From the NCBI RefSeq assembly GCF_003010965.1, contig NZ_PGGM01000001.1, positions 186,001-250,000 on the forward strand: a stretch of DNA of 64,000 nt. Direction: 5' to 3'. The position numbers were made by a program, and so were the translations under genes. The first letter of the stretch is position 1. Every line of letters begins with the position of its first letter. Source of the stretch: Phyllobacterium sophorae. GTDB taxonomy: Bacteria; Pseudomonadota; Alphaproteobacteria; Rhizobiales; Rhizobiaceae. The notes under the pieces were generated by a model. That model had not been told where the DNA came from. It was given only the letters and a program-made list of their open reading frames with translations, and ran no database searches. Shown here in pieces: positions 1-9,122 of this stretch.

Positions 1-2
1 CC

Positions 3-659
3 GGTTGCCTTTCCTTCGAAATGTCGTCCGGGCGCAACCGCTATATCGTCAACGCCGGCGTCGACCGCTATGGCCCTCCGGAGTTCCGCCCGCTGGCGCG
101 CTCCACTGCCGCGCATTCGACAGCGACGATCAACGACACGTCGTCGTGCCGCTTCAGCGCTACACCGGGTCTGTCGACGATGATCGGCACACCGATAATT
201 GCGGGCCCGACAAAGGTCAATATTGAGCGGATCGAACGGGAAGGCGCCGTTGGTTTTGTCGCCAACCACAATGGTTATGTCCGGCCTTTCGGCATTTATC
301 ACGAGCGTCAGATCGTCCTGTCGCACAGTGGCAGCGTCATCGAAGGTATCGACAGCTTCTTTGCCGCAGGGCGCAATCCACTGCGCGATACTGGCGCGGA
401 GGATGTTGTCATCCGCTTCCACCTGCATCCTTCCGTCAACGTTACCGTCGATGAAAATGGTCTGATCATACTGCAGGCGGAGAACGATGATATCTGGATG
501 TTCTCGGCAACGGTCCAGCCATTCATTGAAGATTCGCTGTTCTTTGCCGGATTTCGTGGTCCAGTAAAAACCCGGCAGATCACCCTTTCGCTCAACGCCT
601 CCGAGCGTTCCGACGTCGAGTGGCAGTTTACGCGGACAACACTTGGGGTTTATGGGTAA
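3..659 (+). CDS. Heparinase II/III-like protein, C-terminal part (5' truncated by window edge)
   Basis: The reading frame is open from base 3, before the first ATG at 21, so the gene starts outside the window. The visible 219 residues begin GCLSFEMSSGRNRYIVNAG, typical of the beta-sandwich C-terminal domain of heparinase II/III-like polysaccharide lyases. Later segments such as VIRFHLHPSVNVTVDENG fit the same beta-rich domain. The intact family is about 550-600 residues, so roughly the last third is present. From memory, this gene usually lies directly before purH in Rhizobiales; here a sugar-transport locus separates them. Its real substrate is not known and heparin is unlikely. Confidence 0.8.
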   Translation, partial: GCLSFEMSSGRNRYIVNAGVDRYGPPEFRPLARSTAAHSTATINDTSSCRFSATPGLSTMIGTPIIAGPTKVNIERIEREGAVGFVANHNGYVRPFGIYHERQIVLSHSGSVIEGIDSFFAAGRNPLRDTGAEDVVIRFHLHPSVNVTVDENGLIILQAENDDIWMFSATVQPFIEDSLFFAGFRGPVKTRQITLSLNASERSDVEWQFTRTTLGVYG

Positions 660-681
660 GTTTACGCCCGCTTGCTTGCTG

Positions 682-954
682 TCAGGCAGGCACACTTGTT
701 TCCCCACCGGTCATCCCTGATCGGACGCCCATCCGACACAGCTCGTGATATTGTCCCGGGTCATAGCCCAAGGCCAGTACCTCGGCCTTGGGGTTGGCCC
801 TCTTGGCTTCGGATTCCCGCGCCTTTGGCCAAGGCCACGAAGAAGGGGTTGCCCATCGAGCCAAGCGTGATGCCGATCTTGTTGAGGCTTTCGAAACGGC
901 CGGTGTGGTGGCCAAGGCAATTGCAGAGGGGATCAAAAATGCTTGTCTAACCAT
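682..954 (-). pseudogene. Remnant of a sugar ABC transporter substrate-binding protein (frameshifted, truncated)
   Basis: The remnant starts at an ATG (954) with a good Shine-Dalgarno (agggagaa) and a signal-peptide-like start, [19 protein letters not shown]. The homology then moves to another frame, reading RFESLNKIGITLGSMGNPF then FVALAKGA, and after one extra base near 813 returns as ESEAKRANPKAEVLALGYD. Together these read like the start of the mature domain of a ribose-type periplasmic binding protein. The rest of the roughly 300-residue protein is missing, and the frame ends at 682 next to the heparinase gene. Two frame changes plus loss of about three quarters of the gene mark it as dead. 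It is the second binding-protein gene in this locus. Confidence 0.7.
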
Positions 955-982
955 GATAATTCTCCCTGGTGCGCAATACTTT

Positions 983-1133
983 GAACCTTCATAAGCGTGG
1001 ATTTTCCCGCGCCGTTCTCGCCCATCAGGGCGTGCACTTCACCCGGATAAAGCGTGAGCAGCACATTTGTCAGCGCTTTCACCCCGACAAAGGTTTTCGA
1101 GACATTTCGCATTTCCAAAATGGGATCAGTCAT
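983..1133 (-). pseudogene. Sugar ABC transporter ATPase, N-terminal fragment
   Basis: From the ATG at 1133 the frame reads [15 protein letters not shown], continues through [18 protein letters not shown], and then loses all resemblance to an ATPase. About 50 residues remain of a protein normally near 500 (two nucleotide-binding domains). Walker A (GENGAGKST) is intact, but there is no signature motif or Walker B. The break lies about 28 bases upstream of the start of the broken binding-protein gene, which suggests an internal deletion joined the two. It follows the intact binding-protein gene (ending at 1166) on the same strand and may once have belonged to a second transporter. Confidence 0.75.
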
Positions 1134-1165
1134 GGTCTCGTCCCTGTGAACTGAGGCGGTAACCT

Positions 1166-2164
1166 TCAGAACTTGAACTCGGCGAGATTGGCTGGCGTTA
1201 CGATTTTCGCCGGTCCGAGAATGAGTTCTCCCGCCGCGCCGATCGTGTATTCGCCGAGGCGGCCTGCCTTGAATGTCTCGCCTGACTTTCCGCTGATCTT
1301 GCACTGCGCCAGCGCCTGCGCGGTCTGGTAAGTCAGGTATCCGAGGTCGGAAACGTTCCACCAGATATCCTGTGCACTCCCTTCCTTGATGTATTTGGAG
1401 ATCAGCGTGGCCGGTGCGAGACCAGTCAATTTGACCTTACCCGTCAATCCCGCTTCCTCGAGCGCGCGGGCTGCAGCGGGCAAGCCGATGCCCGCCGGGA
1501 CGATGATGGCCTTGAGGTCGGGGAAAGCCTGGACCAGGGCAAGGGCCTGCTGTTGGTTGACCTGTTCGCTTTCTTCGCCATAAGCGACCTGGGCAAGCTT
1601 CAAATTGGCGAATTTCGGATCTGCCGCCAGCTTTTCCTTGATGAATTCGATCCAGGCATTCTGGTTTGTCGCTGTCGGTGTCGAGGAAAGAATGGCGAAT
1701 TCACCCTCGCCCCCCGTGAGGTCGTAAGCACTTTGCAGCATCATCTCGGCCAGGCTGTCTCCCTTCGCCTGATTGACGAAGATGGAGCGGGCACTGGCAG
1801 CAACATCTGAATCATAAGAGATGACGCGCACCCCTTGCTTGGCCGCGCGTTTCAATGCAGGAGCGACAGCATTTGCATCATTGCCGGAAATGGCGATCAC
1901 GCCCACCTGTTGCGACACCAGACTGTTGATGAATTCGATCTGCGCTTCGGCCGTTCCTTGCGATGGCGCTACCTGAATCAGCTTGCCGCCGATTTCTTTC
2001 TGCGCCTCTTCCGCACCCTGCTTCGCCACCTGGAAGTACGGGTCGGTGTCGAGCTTCGGCAGGAAACCCACGGTGACGGGCTCCTTGGCGCACTCCTGGG
2101 CAAGGACTTTGTGCGGAAACGCCAGTGCTGGTGCGAGCAGTGCAAGTTTCAGGTATCCGTTCAT
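1166..2164 (-). CDS. RhaS/LsrB-like sugar ABC transporter substrate-binding protein
   Basis: This 332-residue periplasmic protein has a short signal peptide ([23 protein letters not shown]). The start at 2164 is chosen because GGAGGAAAG lies directly before it; the frame runs further upstream without support. The mature part reads [20 protein letters not shown], then [20 protein letters not shown] and [16 protein letters not shown], closely following the RhaS (rhamnose) and LsrB (AI-2) type of binding protein, including the C-terminal GRLGEYTIG segment. It should capture a monosaccharide or polyol in the periplasm for the permeases encoded just upstream. Rhamnose is the best guess, but no rhamnose catabolic genes lie nearby, so the ligand is open. 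Confidence 0.85.
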   Translation of the reverse strand: MNGYLKLALLAPALAFPHKVLAQECAKEPVTVGFLPKLDTDPYFQVAKQGAEEAQKEIGGKLIQVAPSQGTAEAQIEFINSLVSQQVGVIAISGNDANAVAPALKRAAKQGVRVISYDSDVAASARSIFVNQAKGDSLAEMMLQSAYDLTGGEGEFAILSSTPTATNQNAWIEFIKEKLAADPKFANLKLAQVAYGEESEQVNQQQALALVQAFPDLKAIIVPAGIGLPAAARALEEAGLTGKVKLTGLAPATLISKYIKEGSAQDIWWNVSDLGYLTYQTAQALAQCKISGKSGETFKAGRLGEYTIGAAGELILGPAKIVTPANLAEFKF

Positions 2165-2216
2165 TCTTTCCTCCATGTGACGATTGCCGGAATTGCACCC
2201 GGCGGGTGTCCCGGTT

Positions 2217-3224
2217 TCATGCTTCCGTTTTGCGAAACGACGCGTAGGTTTGGATGAGTTCAAACAAGGATTTCGAGTAGTTTCCCAAAAGCAGGGAAGC
2301 GATGAGAATAAGCCCGATGACCATGCCTTGCGCATCGCCCCCGACCTGATTGAGTGCCAGTAAGTTGCGGATTGCCGAAAGCAGGATCAGTGCCAGGAAG
2401 ACGCCGGTGAGGCGTCCTTTGCCGCCAAAGACACTGACGCCGCCAAGCAGCACGATCGTGATAACGTCGAGTTCCATGCCCAATGCATTGTTGGCGCGGG
2501 CATTGGAAAGCCTTGCCGTATAGACGATGCCGGCAATGGCGCAGACGGCGCCCGAAAGCACGAAAAGCGTTGCGGTCAGCCGCCTCGCCGCAATCCCCGA
2601 ATACAGCGCAGCCATGGGATTTCCACCCAGCGCATATAGGCGCTTGCCGGTCGGGGTTCTCTGAAGAACGATGGCGAACAGCGGTGCAAGGATGAGAAAC
2701 GGCACGATCGTCAGGGGTATGTCGGTCCCGGCAATGTTGTCGATGCCGAAATCCGTCACCGAATCGGGCAGGACATTGATCGATCCCGTGCCGAGAAAGA
2801 TGTAGCCGATGCCGCGATACATCGCCATCGTACCCAAAGTCACCACCAGGGAAGGCAGGCCGAGAAATGCCGTAAGATATCCGTTGAAGGCACCGAGCAG
2901 GCCACCCGCTGCGATCGTCAGCGGCAGGGCAAGGATCAGCGGCACCGACGCCTGCACCAGCAAGCCGAAAACAACACTCGTGAGCGCCAGGATCGAGGCC
3001 ACCGAGAGGTCGATTTCACGCACGATGATCAACAGCGTCATTGGGAGGATCAGCAGTGCTTTCTCGGAAGCGCTTGCTGCAATTTGCGAGAGGTTGAAGG
3101 CAGTGAAGAAGTTGGGCACGAACAGGATGCCGTAACCGATAGTCACCAGACATGCAGCGGCCAGCAGCACGTCCCAGAACTCGAGCCGGCGCCAAAACTC
3201 AAGCGGGCGAAGGAAATTCATCAT
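2217..3224 (-). CDS. Sugar ABC transporter permease (RbsC/RhaQ-like)
   Basis: A 335-residue inner-membrane protein of the branched-chain/ribose permease family, with eight to ten hydrophobic segments. Family features seen are REIDLSVASILALTSVVFG, LPSLVVTLGTMAMYRGIGY and LGGVSVFGGKGRLTGVFL. An in-frame GTG at 3227 directly precedes ATG 3224; I prefer the ATG because the Shine-Dalgarno GAGG is better spaced from it. It starts 9 bases after the stop of the ATPase-permease fusion and is followed 52 bases later by the binding-protein gene, so the three form one operon. It probably makes a heterodimeric channel with the permease half of the fusion protein. Confidence 0.9.
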   Translation of the reverse strand: MMNFLRPLEFWRRLEFWDVLLAAACLVTIGYGILFVPNFFTAFNLSQIAASASEKALLILPMTLLIIVREIDLSVASILALTSVVFGLLVQASVPLILALPLTIAAGGLLGAFNGYLTAFLGLPSLVVTLGTMAMYRGIGYIFLGTGSINVLPDSVTDFGIDNIAGTDIPLTIVPFLILAPLFAIVLQRTPTGKRLYALGGNPMAALYSGIAARRLTATLFVLSGAVCAIAGIVYTARLSNARANNALGMELDVITIVLLGGVSVFGGKGRLTGVFLALILLSAIRNLLALNQVGGDAQGMVIGLILIASLLLGNYSKSLFELIQTYASFRKTEA

Positions 3225-3233
3225 CACATCACC

Positions 3234-5840
3234 TCAATTGTTGCCGGCGCGGGCTCGGCGCGTAACGAGGGCATCGATGCCGATGGCCGCCAGAATGACC
3301 AGGCCGTAGACGCCCTGCAGCCAGAGCGGATCGACGCGCACCAGCGTCAGGCCATTCTTGATGACCAGCAAGGTCAGGGCACCGAGTGCAACGCCGAACA
3401 GTGTCCCGGCGCCGCCGCGAATGGCAACGCCCCCTACCACCGATGCGGCGATGATGGTCAGTTCAAATCCGGTGGCGACCCGGGCATCCACTGTCGCGTA
3501 GCGAGACGCCCACAGAGCCCCGCAGATCCCGGCCAGCAGACCGGCGAGCGCGAATGCCAGGAGGATTCGCCGCCGCTGTGGAATGCCGACAAGTTCCGCA
3601 CCGTCGGGATTGGACCCGGTCGCGAAGAGTTCGCGCCCGATGCCGGTATTGTTGAGCAGGTAAGAAGCGGTCAGCAGGATCAGCAGCGTGACCACGACAA
3701 TGAGCGGTACCCCCGCCAGCTTCGTACCAGTCATGTTGAGCCAGGAGATTGGCACTTCGTCCGCACTGACCTGGTCACCCGCAGCCCAGAGACTGTTGAG
3801 CCCGCGATAGATGGACAGCGTGCCGAGCGTTACGACGATTGCCGGAATGCGCCCGAACGTCACCAGAGCACCATTGATCAGCCCCGCGGCAATACCGACC
3901 GAACAGGCAATGAAGAGGCCGCCAATCGGCCCGATCGCCGGATGCGCAGACAGTGCACTCGCCGACAGATAGGCGGCAAGTCCGATGATCGACGCGACCG
4001 ACAGGTCGATATTGCGGGTGATGAGCACCAGCATCTGGCCAAGCGCCGCCACCATCAAGAGTGCCACATCCATGGAGACAGCGGTCAGGTTGGCCGCGCT
4101 GAAGATGCGGGGATTGATCAACGCGACAGGAAGGATCACGGCAGCCATTGCCGCAAACAATCCGAACTCCCGGCGCTTCAGGATGTTGGCGAGGGTGAAA
4201 GCCGGCGCCGCATCGATGCGATCGTGTTCGGCATGGCCGCTCGAGTCGCGTTCGCTCGTCGCCGCCTCCAGGATCAGCTCCTGCGTGGCTTCCTCTCTGG
4301 TGAACTCCGCAGTCTTTTCTCCTTCACGCAACACGATGATGCGGTCGCACATCCCAAGCAATTCGGGGAGTTCCGAAGAAATGAGAATGATGGCCATGCC
4401 CTGAGCCGCCAGATCGGCAATCATCGCATGGATTTCGGCCTTGGTATTGACGTCGATGCCCTGGGTCGGCTCATCGAGGATGAATATGCGTGGCTTGGTT
4501 GCCAGCCATTTCGCGATCACGACCTTCTGCTGGTTGCCGCCCGACAATTGTTTCACCGGCTGCTCATAGCCGCTGAACCGCAATTTCATGCGCTGCAGTT
4601 CGCCGCCCACCAGTTCGATCGCGCTTTGAGGGCGGTAGAAGCCCCTGGGCGCAGCTTTGGCGAGGACCGTCAGTGCGGCATTGTCGAGGATCGAAAAATC
4701 CATGACGAGGCTTTGCCCCATACGATCTTCCGACACGTAGGCAATGCCGGCGTCCATCGCTTCGCGCGGCGAGTGAATTTTTCTTGGAATGCCATCGATA
4801 AGGATTTCTCCACTGACCGGGCGATCGACGCCAAACAGGACACGGGCAATCTCCGTACGCCCGCTGCCGACCAGTCCGCCAAGACCGACAATCTCGCCTT
4901 TGCGAACGATCAAGTCGATGCTGGGGCCGCCTGCCTGCAGCACAAGGCCGCGCACTGCGAGGCCGACCGGTCCCCGGGATGCTGTTCTTTCGGGATAGAG
5001 GCTCGACAGTTCACGACCGACCATCATCTTGATAGCTGCCGGGCGGCTCAGGGCCGCCGCGGGTTCCACGCCAACGAGCGAGCCATCGCGCAGAACGGCA
5101 ATACGATCTGCAATGCGGAATATCTCGTCCATTCGATGGCCGACGAACATCATCGCAACACCCTGCTTGCGAAGTTCGCCGACAACGTGGAAAAGCCGCT
5201 CTACCTCTCTCTGGGACAATGCCGCCGTCGGTTCATCCATGATGAGAACACGGGCCTTGAGGGAAAGCGCCCGCGCTATTTCGACAAGCTGCTGTTCGGA
5301 TGTGCGCAGTTCACCGAGTCTCGTTTCAGGCGGAACATTCAGTCCGACCGTATCCAGCACCCGGCGCGCCTCTTCCCGCATGCGGCCAGCGTCGATGAAT
5401 CCCGGCCCGGTCGTCGGCATGTGCCCGATGAAAATGTTTTCGGCGATCGACAGGTCCGGGAACAGTCCCGGATGCTGATGCATAACCGCGACCCCCGCCT
5501 TGCTGGCATCGGCAGGCGATTGAAAATCCGCTGGCATTCCATCGACGACCACACTGCCCAGCGTGGGTGTATGAACACCGGCCAGAAGCTTCACGCAGGT
5601 GCTTTTCCCCGCACCGTTTTCCCCTAGCAACGCAAGCACTTCGCCTTGGCGCAGCTCGAACGAAACCTCTTTGAGAACGACCGTCCGGCCAAAGCTCTTG
5701 ACCGCATTGCGCAAGCCAATGGGCGCGATTTCCTGCAGATGCTCGACCGGACCATGTGATGGCTGAAACAATATCGACCTCCCAATCGAATTGCGGCGGT
5801 CAAATAATCGGGCGCGTTCGACTTTTCCGGAACGTCGCAT
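3234..5840 (-). CDS. Fused sugar ABC transporter ATPase-permease (two NBDs plus RbsC-like permease)
   Basis: One 868-residue frame holds what are usually two proteins. NBD1 has Walker [10 protein letters not shown] (73-81), a weak signature around RTSEQQ (179-184) and Walker B VLIMDEPT. NBD2 has the degenerate P-loop GLVGSGRTE (322-330), signature LSGGNQQK (432-439) and IFILDEPT (452-459). A charged linker (about 525-550) leads into a complete permease (about 555-868) with NIDLSVASIIGLAAYLSAS and IPAIVVTLGTLSIYRGLN. There is no stop or frame change at the junction, so the fusion looks real. The ATG at 5840 has AAGG upstream. It is the first gene of the leftward operon, divergent from the ROK regulator, and should power import of the sugar bound by the RhaS-like protein. 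Confidence 0.92.
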   Translation of the reverse strand: MRRSGKVERARLFDRRNSIGRSILFQPSHGPVEHLQEIAPIGLRNAVKSFGRTVVLKEVSFELRQGEVLALLGENGAGKSTCVKLLAGVHTPTLGSVVVDGMPADFQSPADASKAGVAVMHQHPGLFPDLSIAENIFIGHMPTTGPGFIDAGRMREEARRVLDTVGLNVPPETRLGELRTSEQQLVEIARALSLKARVLIMDEPTAALSQREVERLFHVVGELRKQGVAMMFVGHRMDEIFRIADRIAVLRDGSLVGVEPAAALSRPAAIKMMVGRELSSLYPERTASRGPVGLAVRGLVLQAGGPSIDLIVRKGEIVGLGGLVGSGRTEIARVLFGVDRPVSGEILIDGIPRKIHSPREAMDAGIAYVSEDRMGQSLVMDFSILDNAALTVLAKAAPRGFYRPQSAIELVGGELQRMKLRFSGYEQPVKQLSGGNQQKVVIAKWLATKPRIFILDEPTQGIDVNTKAEIHAMIADLAAQGMAIILISSELPELLGMCDRIIVLREGEKTAEFTREEATQELILEAATSERDSSGHAEHDRIDAAPAFTLANILKRREFGLFAAMAAVILPVALINPRIFSAANLTAVSMDVALLMVAALGQMLVLITRNIDLSVASIIGLAAYLSASALSAHPAIGPIGGLFIACSVGIAAGLINGALVTFGRIPAIVVTLGTLSIYRGLNSLWAAGDQVSADEVPISWLNMTGTKLAGVPLIVVVTLLILLTASYLLNNTGIGRELFATGSNPDGAELVGIPQRRRILLAFALAGLLAGICGALWASRYATVDARVATGFELTIIAASVVGGVAIRGGAGTLFGVALGALTLLVIKNGLTLVRVDPLWLQGVYGLVILAAIGIDALVTRRARAGNN

Positions 5841-5857
5841 TATTCGGCCTTATTAAA

Positions 5858-6057
5858 GCAATTTGCTAAATTAAATACCTGAATTGGTCAAGGGTGTAAA
5901 TTGACATTTGCCAATCGGACTGCAAATTTGGGCGAGCAAAGAGCCTTGCCGCCTTGATCGGACGCGGATAGGGTCTTGACGTTTCAACCAGACTGATAGG
6001 CTTCTTGATAGGTTCAACCCTCAGAGGCAAGAATGCTGGACGCATAAGCAAATTTGC
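5858..6057. promoter_or_regulatory. Divergent control region with three GCAAWTTTGC-type sites
   Basis: The gap between the transporter operon and the ROK gene is AT-rich compared with its surroundings. It holds three related dyads: GCAATTTGC at 5858-5866, GCAAATTTG at 5922-5930 and the perfect palindrome GCAAATTTGC at 6048-6057. A leftward promoter may lie at 5891-5886 (TTGACC) with a weak -10 overlapping the first site; TTGACA at 5901-5906 could serve the rightward gene. ROK repressors bind AT-rich palindromes in such gaps, so these are probable operators. The assignment rests on position and repetition only. Confidence 0.55.
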
Positions 6058-6082
6058 TCCTGATCGGGGCATCGGGGATGGA

Positions 6083-7360
6083 ATGGCCGGCAAGGGAAGC
6101 AATTCGGTTCAGGTACGCCACTATAATGAGCGCGTCGTACTTGAATCGATCCGGAAGTTGACCGAAGCGTCGAAAGCCGACGTCGCGCGTTATGCAAACC
6201 TGACGCCCGCCGCAATCGCAATGATAATCGATGCCTTGGAATCCTCCGGATTCATAAAGCAGATTGGTAAAAGATTTGGCCAGCGGGGCCAGCCTTCCAT
6301 CATGTACCGGCTGGTCCCGGAAAGAGCCTATTCGATCGGCATAAGGATTGGCCGCCGCGCTCTCGATGCGGTACTGGTCGATTTTGCCGGGGCAATTCAA
6401 GCGCAGGAGTCGCATGAATATGCATTTCCCGAGCCGGATCATGTAAGGCGCTCCGGCAACAACGCCATCAAGGCTTTCAAGGATTGGCTCGGGAAGGATC
6501 TACAGTCTCGTCTCGTCGGAATCGGAATTGCTGCGCCGTATTTTCTCGGAGGATGGGGCGAGGAGCTCGGCTTTCCTCCTGAGCTCAGCAGCAAGTGGGA
6601 AGAAGTGGACCTGCCGGCGCTCTTTGCCAATGACGACGACATTCCGGTCTACATCGAGAACGACGGCTCGGCCGCGGCACTCGCCGAACTCGTCGGCGGC
6701 AACGGCGCCCGCTTCGATGATTTCATGCATATTTCGATCGATACATTGATTGGCGGAGGTCTCGTCCAGAACGGGCAGCTTCAGACGGGCCCCAACGGCA
6801 ATACGGCAGCGCTGGGGCCATTTCCGGTTTCGCGGTCGAACCTGGCTTCTGTGAAAGCGCCGCCCGGACCATTCGATATTCTTCTGCACAGGGCCTCCGT
6901 CTATGTGCTGGTCGATCATCTTCGCGCCAGTGGCGTGGAGGTGTTTCGTGTCCGGGAACTCGACCCGCCATCCCCGGGGTCGAGGGAGCCCATTGCCCAA
7001 TGGCAGGCAGATTGCGCGGACGCGATTGCACAAGCCATCGTCGGGATAATTTCGATTGTCGATATCGAGGCAGTGATCATTGACAGCATCCTGCCAAGAA
7101 TCATTCTCCAGGATCTGGTCGCTGGCATTCAGTCGCGATTGTGCGAGGTCGTTCCGGTCGGTTTGCTGGTTCCGGAAATCATTGTCGGATCTGTCGGCCG
7201 GCTGGGATCGGCCATAGGCGGAGCGATGCTGCCTATCTATGCGCGGTTCGCGCCCGACAGCAGCGTGCTGGTCAAGAAAAGCCAGCTGCGCAAACCGCTG
7301 TTGGTTGGATCGAGAACAATGAACGCTGCTGAAATTGGCCGTATCGCGGCAAGCAAGTGA
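6083..7360 (+). CDS. ROK-family transcriptional regulator
   Basis: A 425-residue protein. An N-terminal winged helix (about 10-80: VVLESIRKLTEASKADVARY then LTPAAIAMIIDALESSGFI) is followed by a sugar-kinase-like ROK domain (about 85-400). I start at ATG 6083; a TTG 78 bases upstream extends the frame but lacks support. The usual kinase phosphate loop is replaced by GIRIGRRALDAVLVDF, GTGIGGG reads DTLIGGG, and the zinc-binding CxCGxxGC motif is absent, so it is a regulator without kinase activity. It is divergent from the ABC operon and probably represses it until the sugar binds. Confidence 0.88.
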   Translation: MAGKGSNSVQVRHYNERVVLESIRKLTEASKADVARYANLTPAAIAMIIDALESSGFIKQIGKRFGQRGQPSIMYRLVPERAYSIGIRIGRRALDAVLVDFAGAIQAQESHEYAFPEPDHVRRSGNNAIKAFKDWLGKDLQSRLVGIGIAAPYFLGGWGEELGFPPELSSKWEEVDLPALFANDDDIPVYIENDGSAAALAELVGGNGARFDDFMHISIDTLIGGGLVQNGQLQTGPNGNTAALGPFPVSRSNLASVKAPPGPFDILLHRASVYVLVDHLRASGVEVFRVRELDPPSPGSREPIAQWQADCADAIAQAIVGIISIVDIEAVIIDSILPRIILQDLVAGIQSRLCEVVPVGLLVPEIIVGSVGRLGSAIGGAMLPIYARFAPDSSVLVKKSQLRKPLLVGSRTMNAAEIGRIAASK

Positions 7361-7505
7361 TCCAGACGCATCTTGCGAGTGTCGTCTCCAGGGAAAAACG
7401 TCGCGATCTGACAGAATCTGCGATCGGAAGTAGGATTCCTTGGCCGCCTGTGCTAACCGGCTGGCAAATCCGCTCAACCTTCCATACTGCTGAGGACGAA
7501 CTCCC

Positions 7506-9122
7506 ATGGCCGTCGCCGCAAAATCATTTCCCGCTCCGAACCTTCATCCAGTCCGGCGGGCACTTCTTTCCGTTTCAGACAAGACCGGCCTGACGGCACT
7601 CGCCCACGCTCTCCACCGCCACGGTATTGAAATACTCTCCACCGGTGGCACTTCCAAGGCGATCGCTGCCGAAGGCATTCCAGTGCGCGACGTCTCCGAC
7701 ATCACGGGATTTCCGGAGATCATGGATGGCCGCGTCAAGACCCTGCATCCCAAGGTGCATGGCGGTTTGCTTGCCGTTCGCGACGACCCTGAACATGTCG
7801 AAGCCATGAAGGCGCACGATATCGGCGCCATCGATCTCGTCGTCATCAATCTCTATCCCTTCGAAGAGGTTCGCCATTCCGGCGCTGACTACGCCAATAT
7901 CGTTGAGAATATCGACATTGGCGGCCCGGCCATGATCCGCGCTGCGGCCAAGAACCATGCCTATGTCGGCGTCCTCACCGATACCGGCGATTATGACATG
8001 GTCATCGCCATGCTCGACAAGCACGAGGGCGCGCTGCCCTATTCCTTCCGCCAGAGCCTCGCTGCGAAAGCCTATGCCCGCACCGCCACCTATGATGCAG
8101 CGATTTCGGGCTGGTTCGCTGAAGCCCTGATGACCGAGACTCCGTCGCGCCGTGCCATTGGCGGTCACCTGCATTCGGTCATGCGCTATGGCGAAAACCC
8201 GCATCAGTCGGCGGGCTTCTATCTGACCGGCGAAAAGCGTCCGGGCGTCGCCACCGCCACCCAGCTGCAGGGCAAGCAGCTGTCCTACAACAACATCAAC
8301 GATACGGATGCCGCCTTCGAACTCGTTGCCGAATTCGATCCGGCGCGCACGTCGGCTGTCGCCATCATCAAGCATGCCAATCCCTGCGGCGTTGCCGAAG
8401 GCGCGAGCCTGAAGGACGCGTATCTCAAGGCGCTCGCCTGCGATCCGGTTTCGGCCTTTGGCGGCATTGTAGCGCTGAACAAGACGGTCGATGCAGATGC
8501 GGCCGAAGAGATCGTCAAGACCTTCACCGAAGTCATCATCGCGCCCGACGCCACACCGGAAGCCCAGGCCATCGTCGCGGCGAAGAAGAACCTGCGCCTG
8601 CTCGTAACCGGGGGGCTGCCCGATCCGCGCGCCGGTGGCATCAGCGCCAAGACCGTTGCTGGCGGCATTCTCGTGCAGTCGCGCGACAGCGGCGTGGTTG
8701 ACGATCTGGACCTCAAGGTCGTCACAAAACGCGCGCCGACAGCGGCGGAGATGTCCGATCTCAAGCTCGCTTTTCGCATCGCCAAGCACGTCAAATCCAA
8801 TGCGATCGTCTACGTCAAGGACGGCGCCGCCGTCGGTATCGGCGCCGGCCAGATGAGCCGGGTCGACAGCGCCCGCATCGCCGCGCGCAAGGCGGAGGAC
8901 GCTGCTGAAGCTGCTGGCAATTCGGCACCGTTGACCACGGGCTCCGTTGTCGCCTCGGACGCATTCTTCCCGTTTGCCGATGGCTTGCTGTCAGCCGTAG
9001 CAGCCGGCGCAACGGCAGTCATTCAGCCGGGCGGTTCGATGCGCGATGATGAAGTGGTCGCGGCCGCCGACGAACATGGAATTGCCATGGTCTTCACCGG
9101 CATGCGCCACTTCAGGCATTGA
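7506..9122 (+). CDS. purH: Bifunctional AICAR formyltransferase / IMP cyclohydrolase
   Basis: A 538-residue enzyme for the last two steps of IMP synthesis. The N-terminal cyclohydrolase part begins [20 protein letters not shown] and includes STGGTSKAI and [13 protein letters not shown]. The formyltransferase part includes [40 protein letters not shown] and the C-terminal [10 protein letters not shown] and [11 protein letters not shown]. The length is normal for the family. Start ATG 7506 begins [11 protein letters not shown]. Its last 11 bases overlap the 3' end of the convergent MFS gene. Confidence 0.98.
   Translation: MAVAAKSFPAPNLHPVRRALLSVSDKTGLTALAHALHRHGIEILSTGGTSKAIAAEGIPVRDVSDITGFPEIMDGRVKTLHPKVHGGLLAVRDDPEHVEAMKAHDIGAIDLVVINLYPFEEVRHSGADYANIVENIDIGGPAMIRAAAKNHAYVGVLTDTGDYDMVIAMLDKHEGALPYSFRQSLAAKAYARTATYDAAISGWFAEALMTETPSRRAIGGHLHSVMRYGENPHQSAGFYLTGEKRPGVATATQLQGKQLSYNNINDTDAAFELVAEFDPARTSAVAIIKHANPCGVAEGASLKDAYLKALACDPVSAFGGIVALNKTVDADAAEEIVKTFTEVIIAPDATPEAQAIVAAKKNLRLLVTGGLPDPRAGGISAKTVAGGILVQSRDSGVVDDLDLKVVTKRAPTAAEMSDLKLAFRIAKHVKSNAIVYVKDGAAVGIGAGQMSRVDSARIAARKAEDAAEAAGNSAPLTTGSVVASDAFFPFADGLLSAVAAGATAVIQPGGSMRDDEVVAAADEHGIAMVFTGMRHFRH

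Noticed and set aside
3084-5627. 847-residue open frame on the + strand
   Set aside because: It is antisense to the ATPase-permease fusion, which has clear motifs throughout. The antisense product is Arg/Gln/His/Asp-rich without domains, a usual shadow in GC-rich DNA.
7575-8789. 404-residue open frame opposite purH
   Set aside because: Antisense shadow of a certain housekeeping gene; low-complexity composition.
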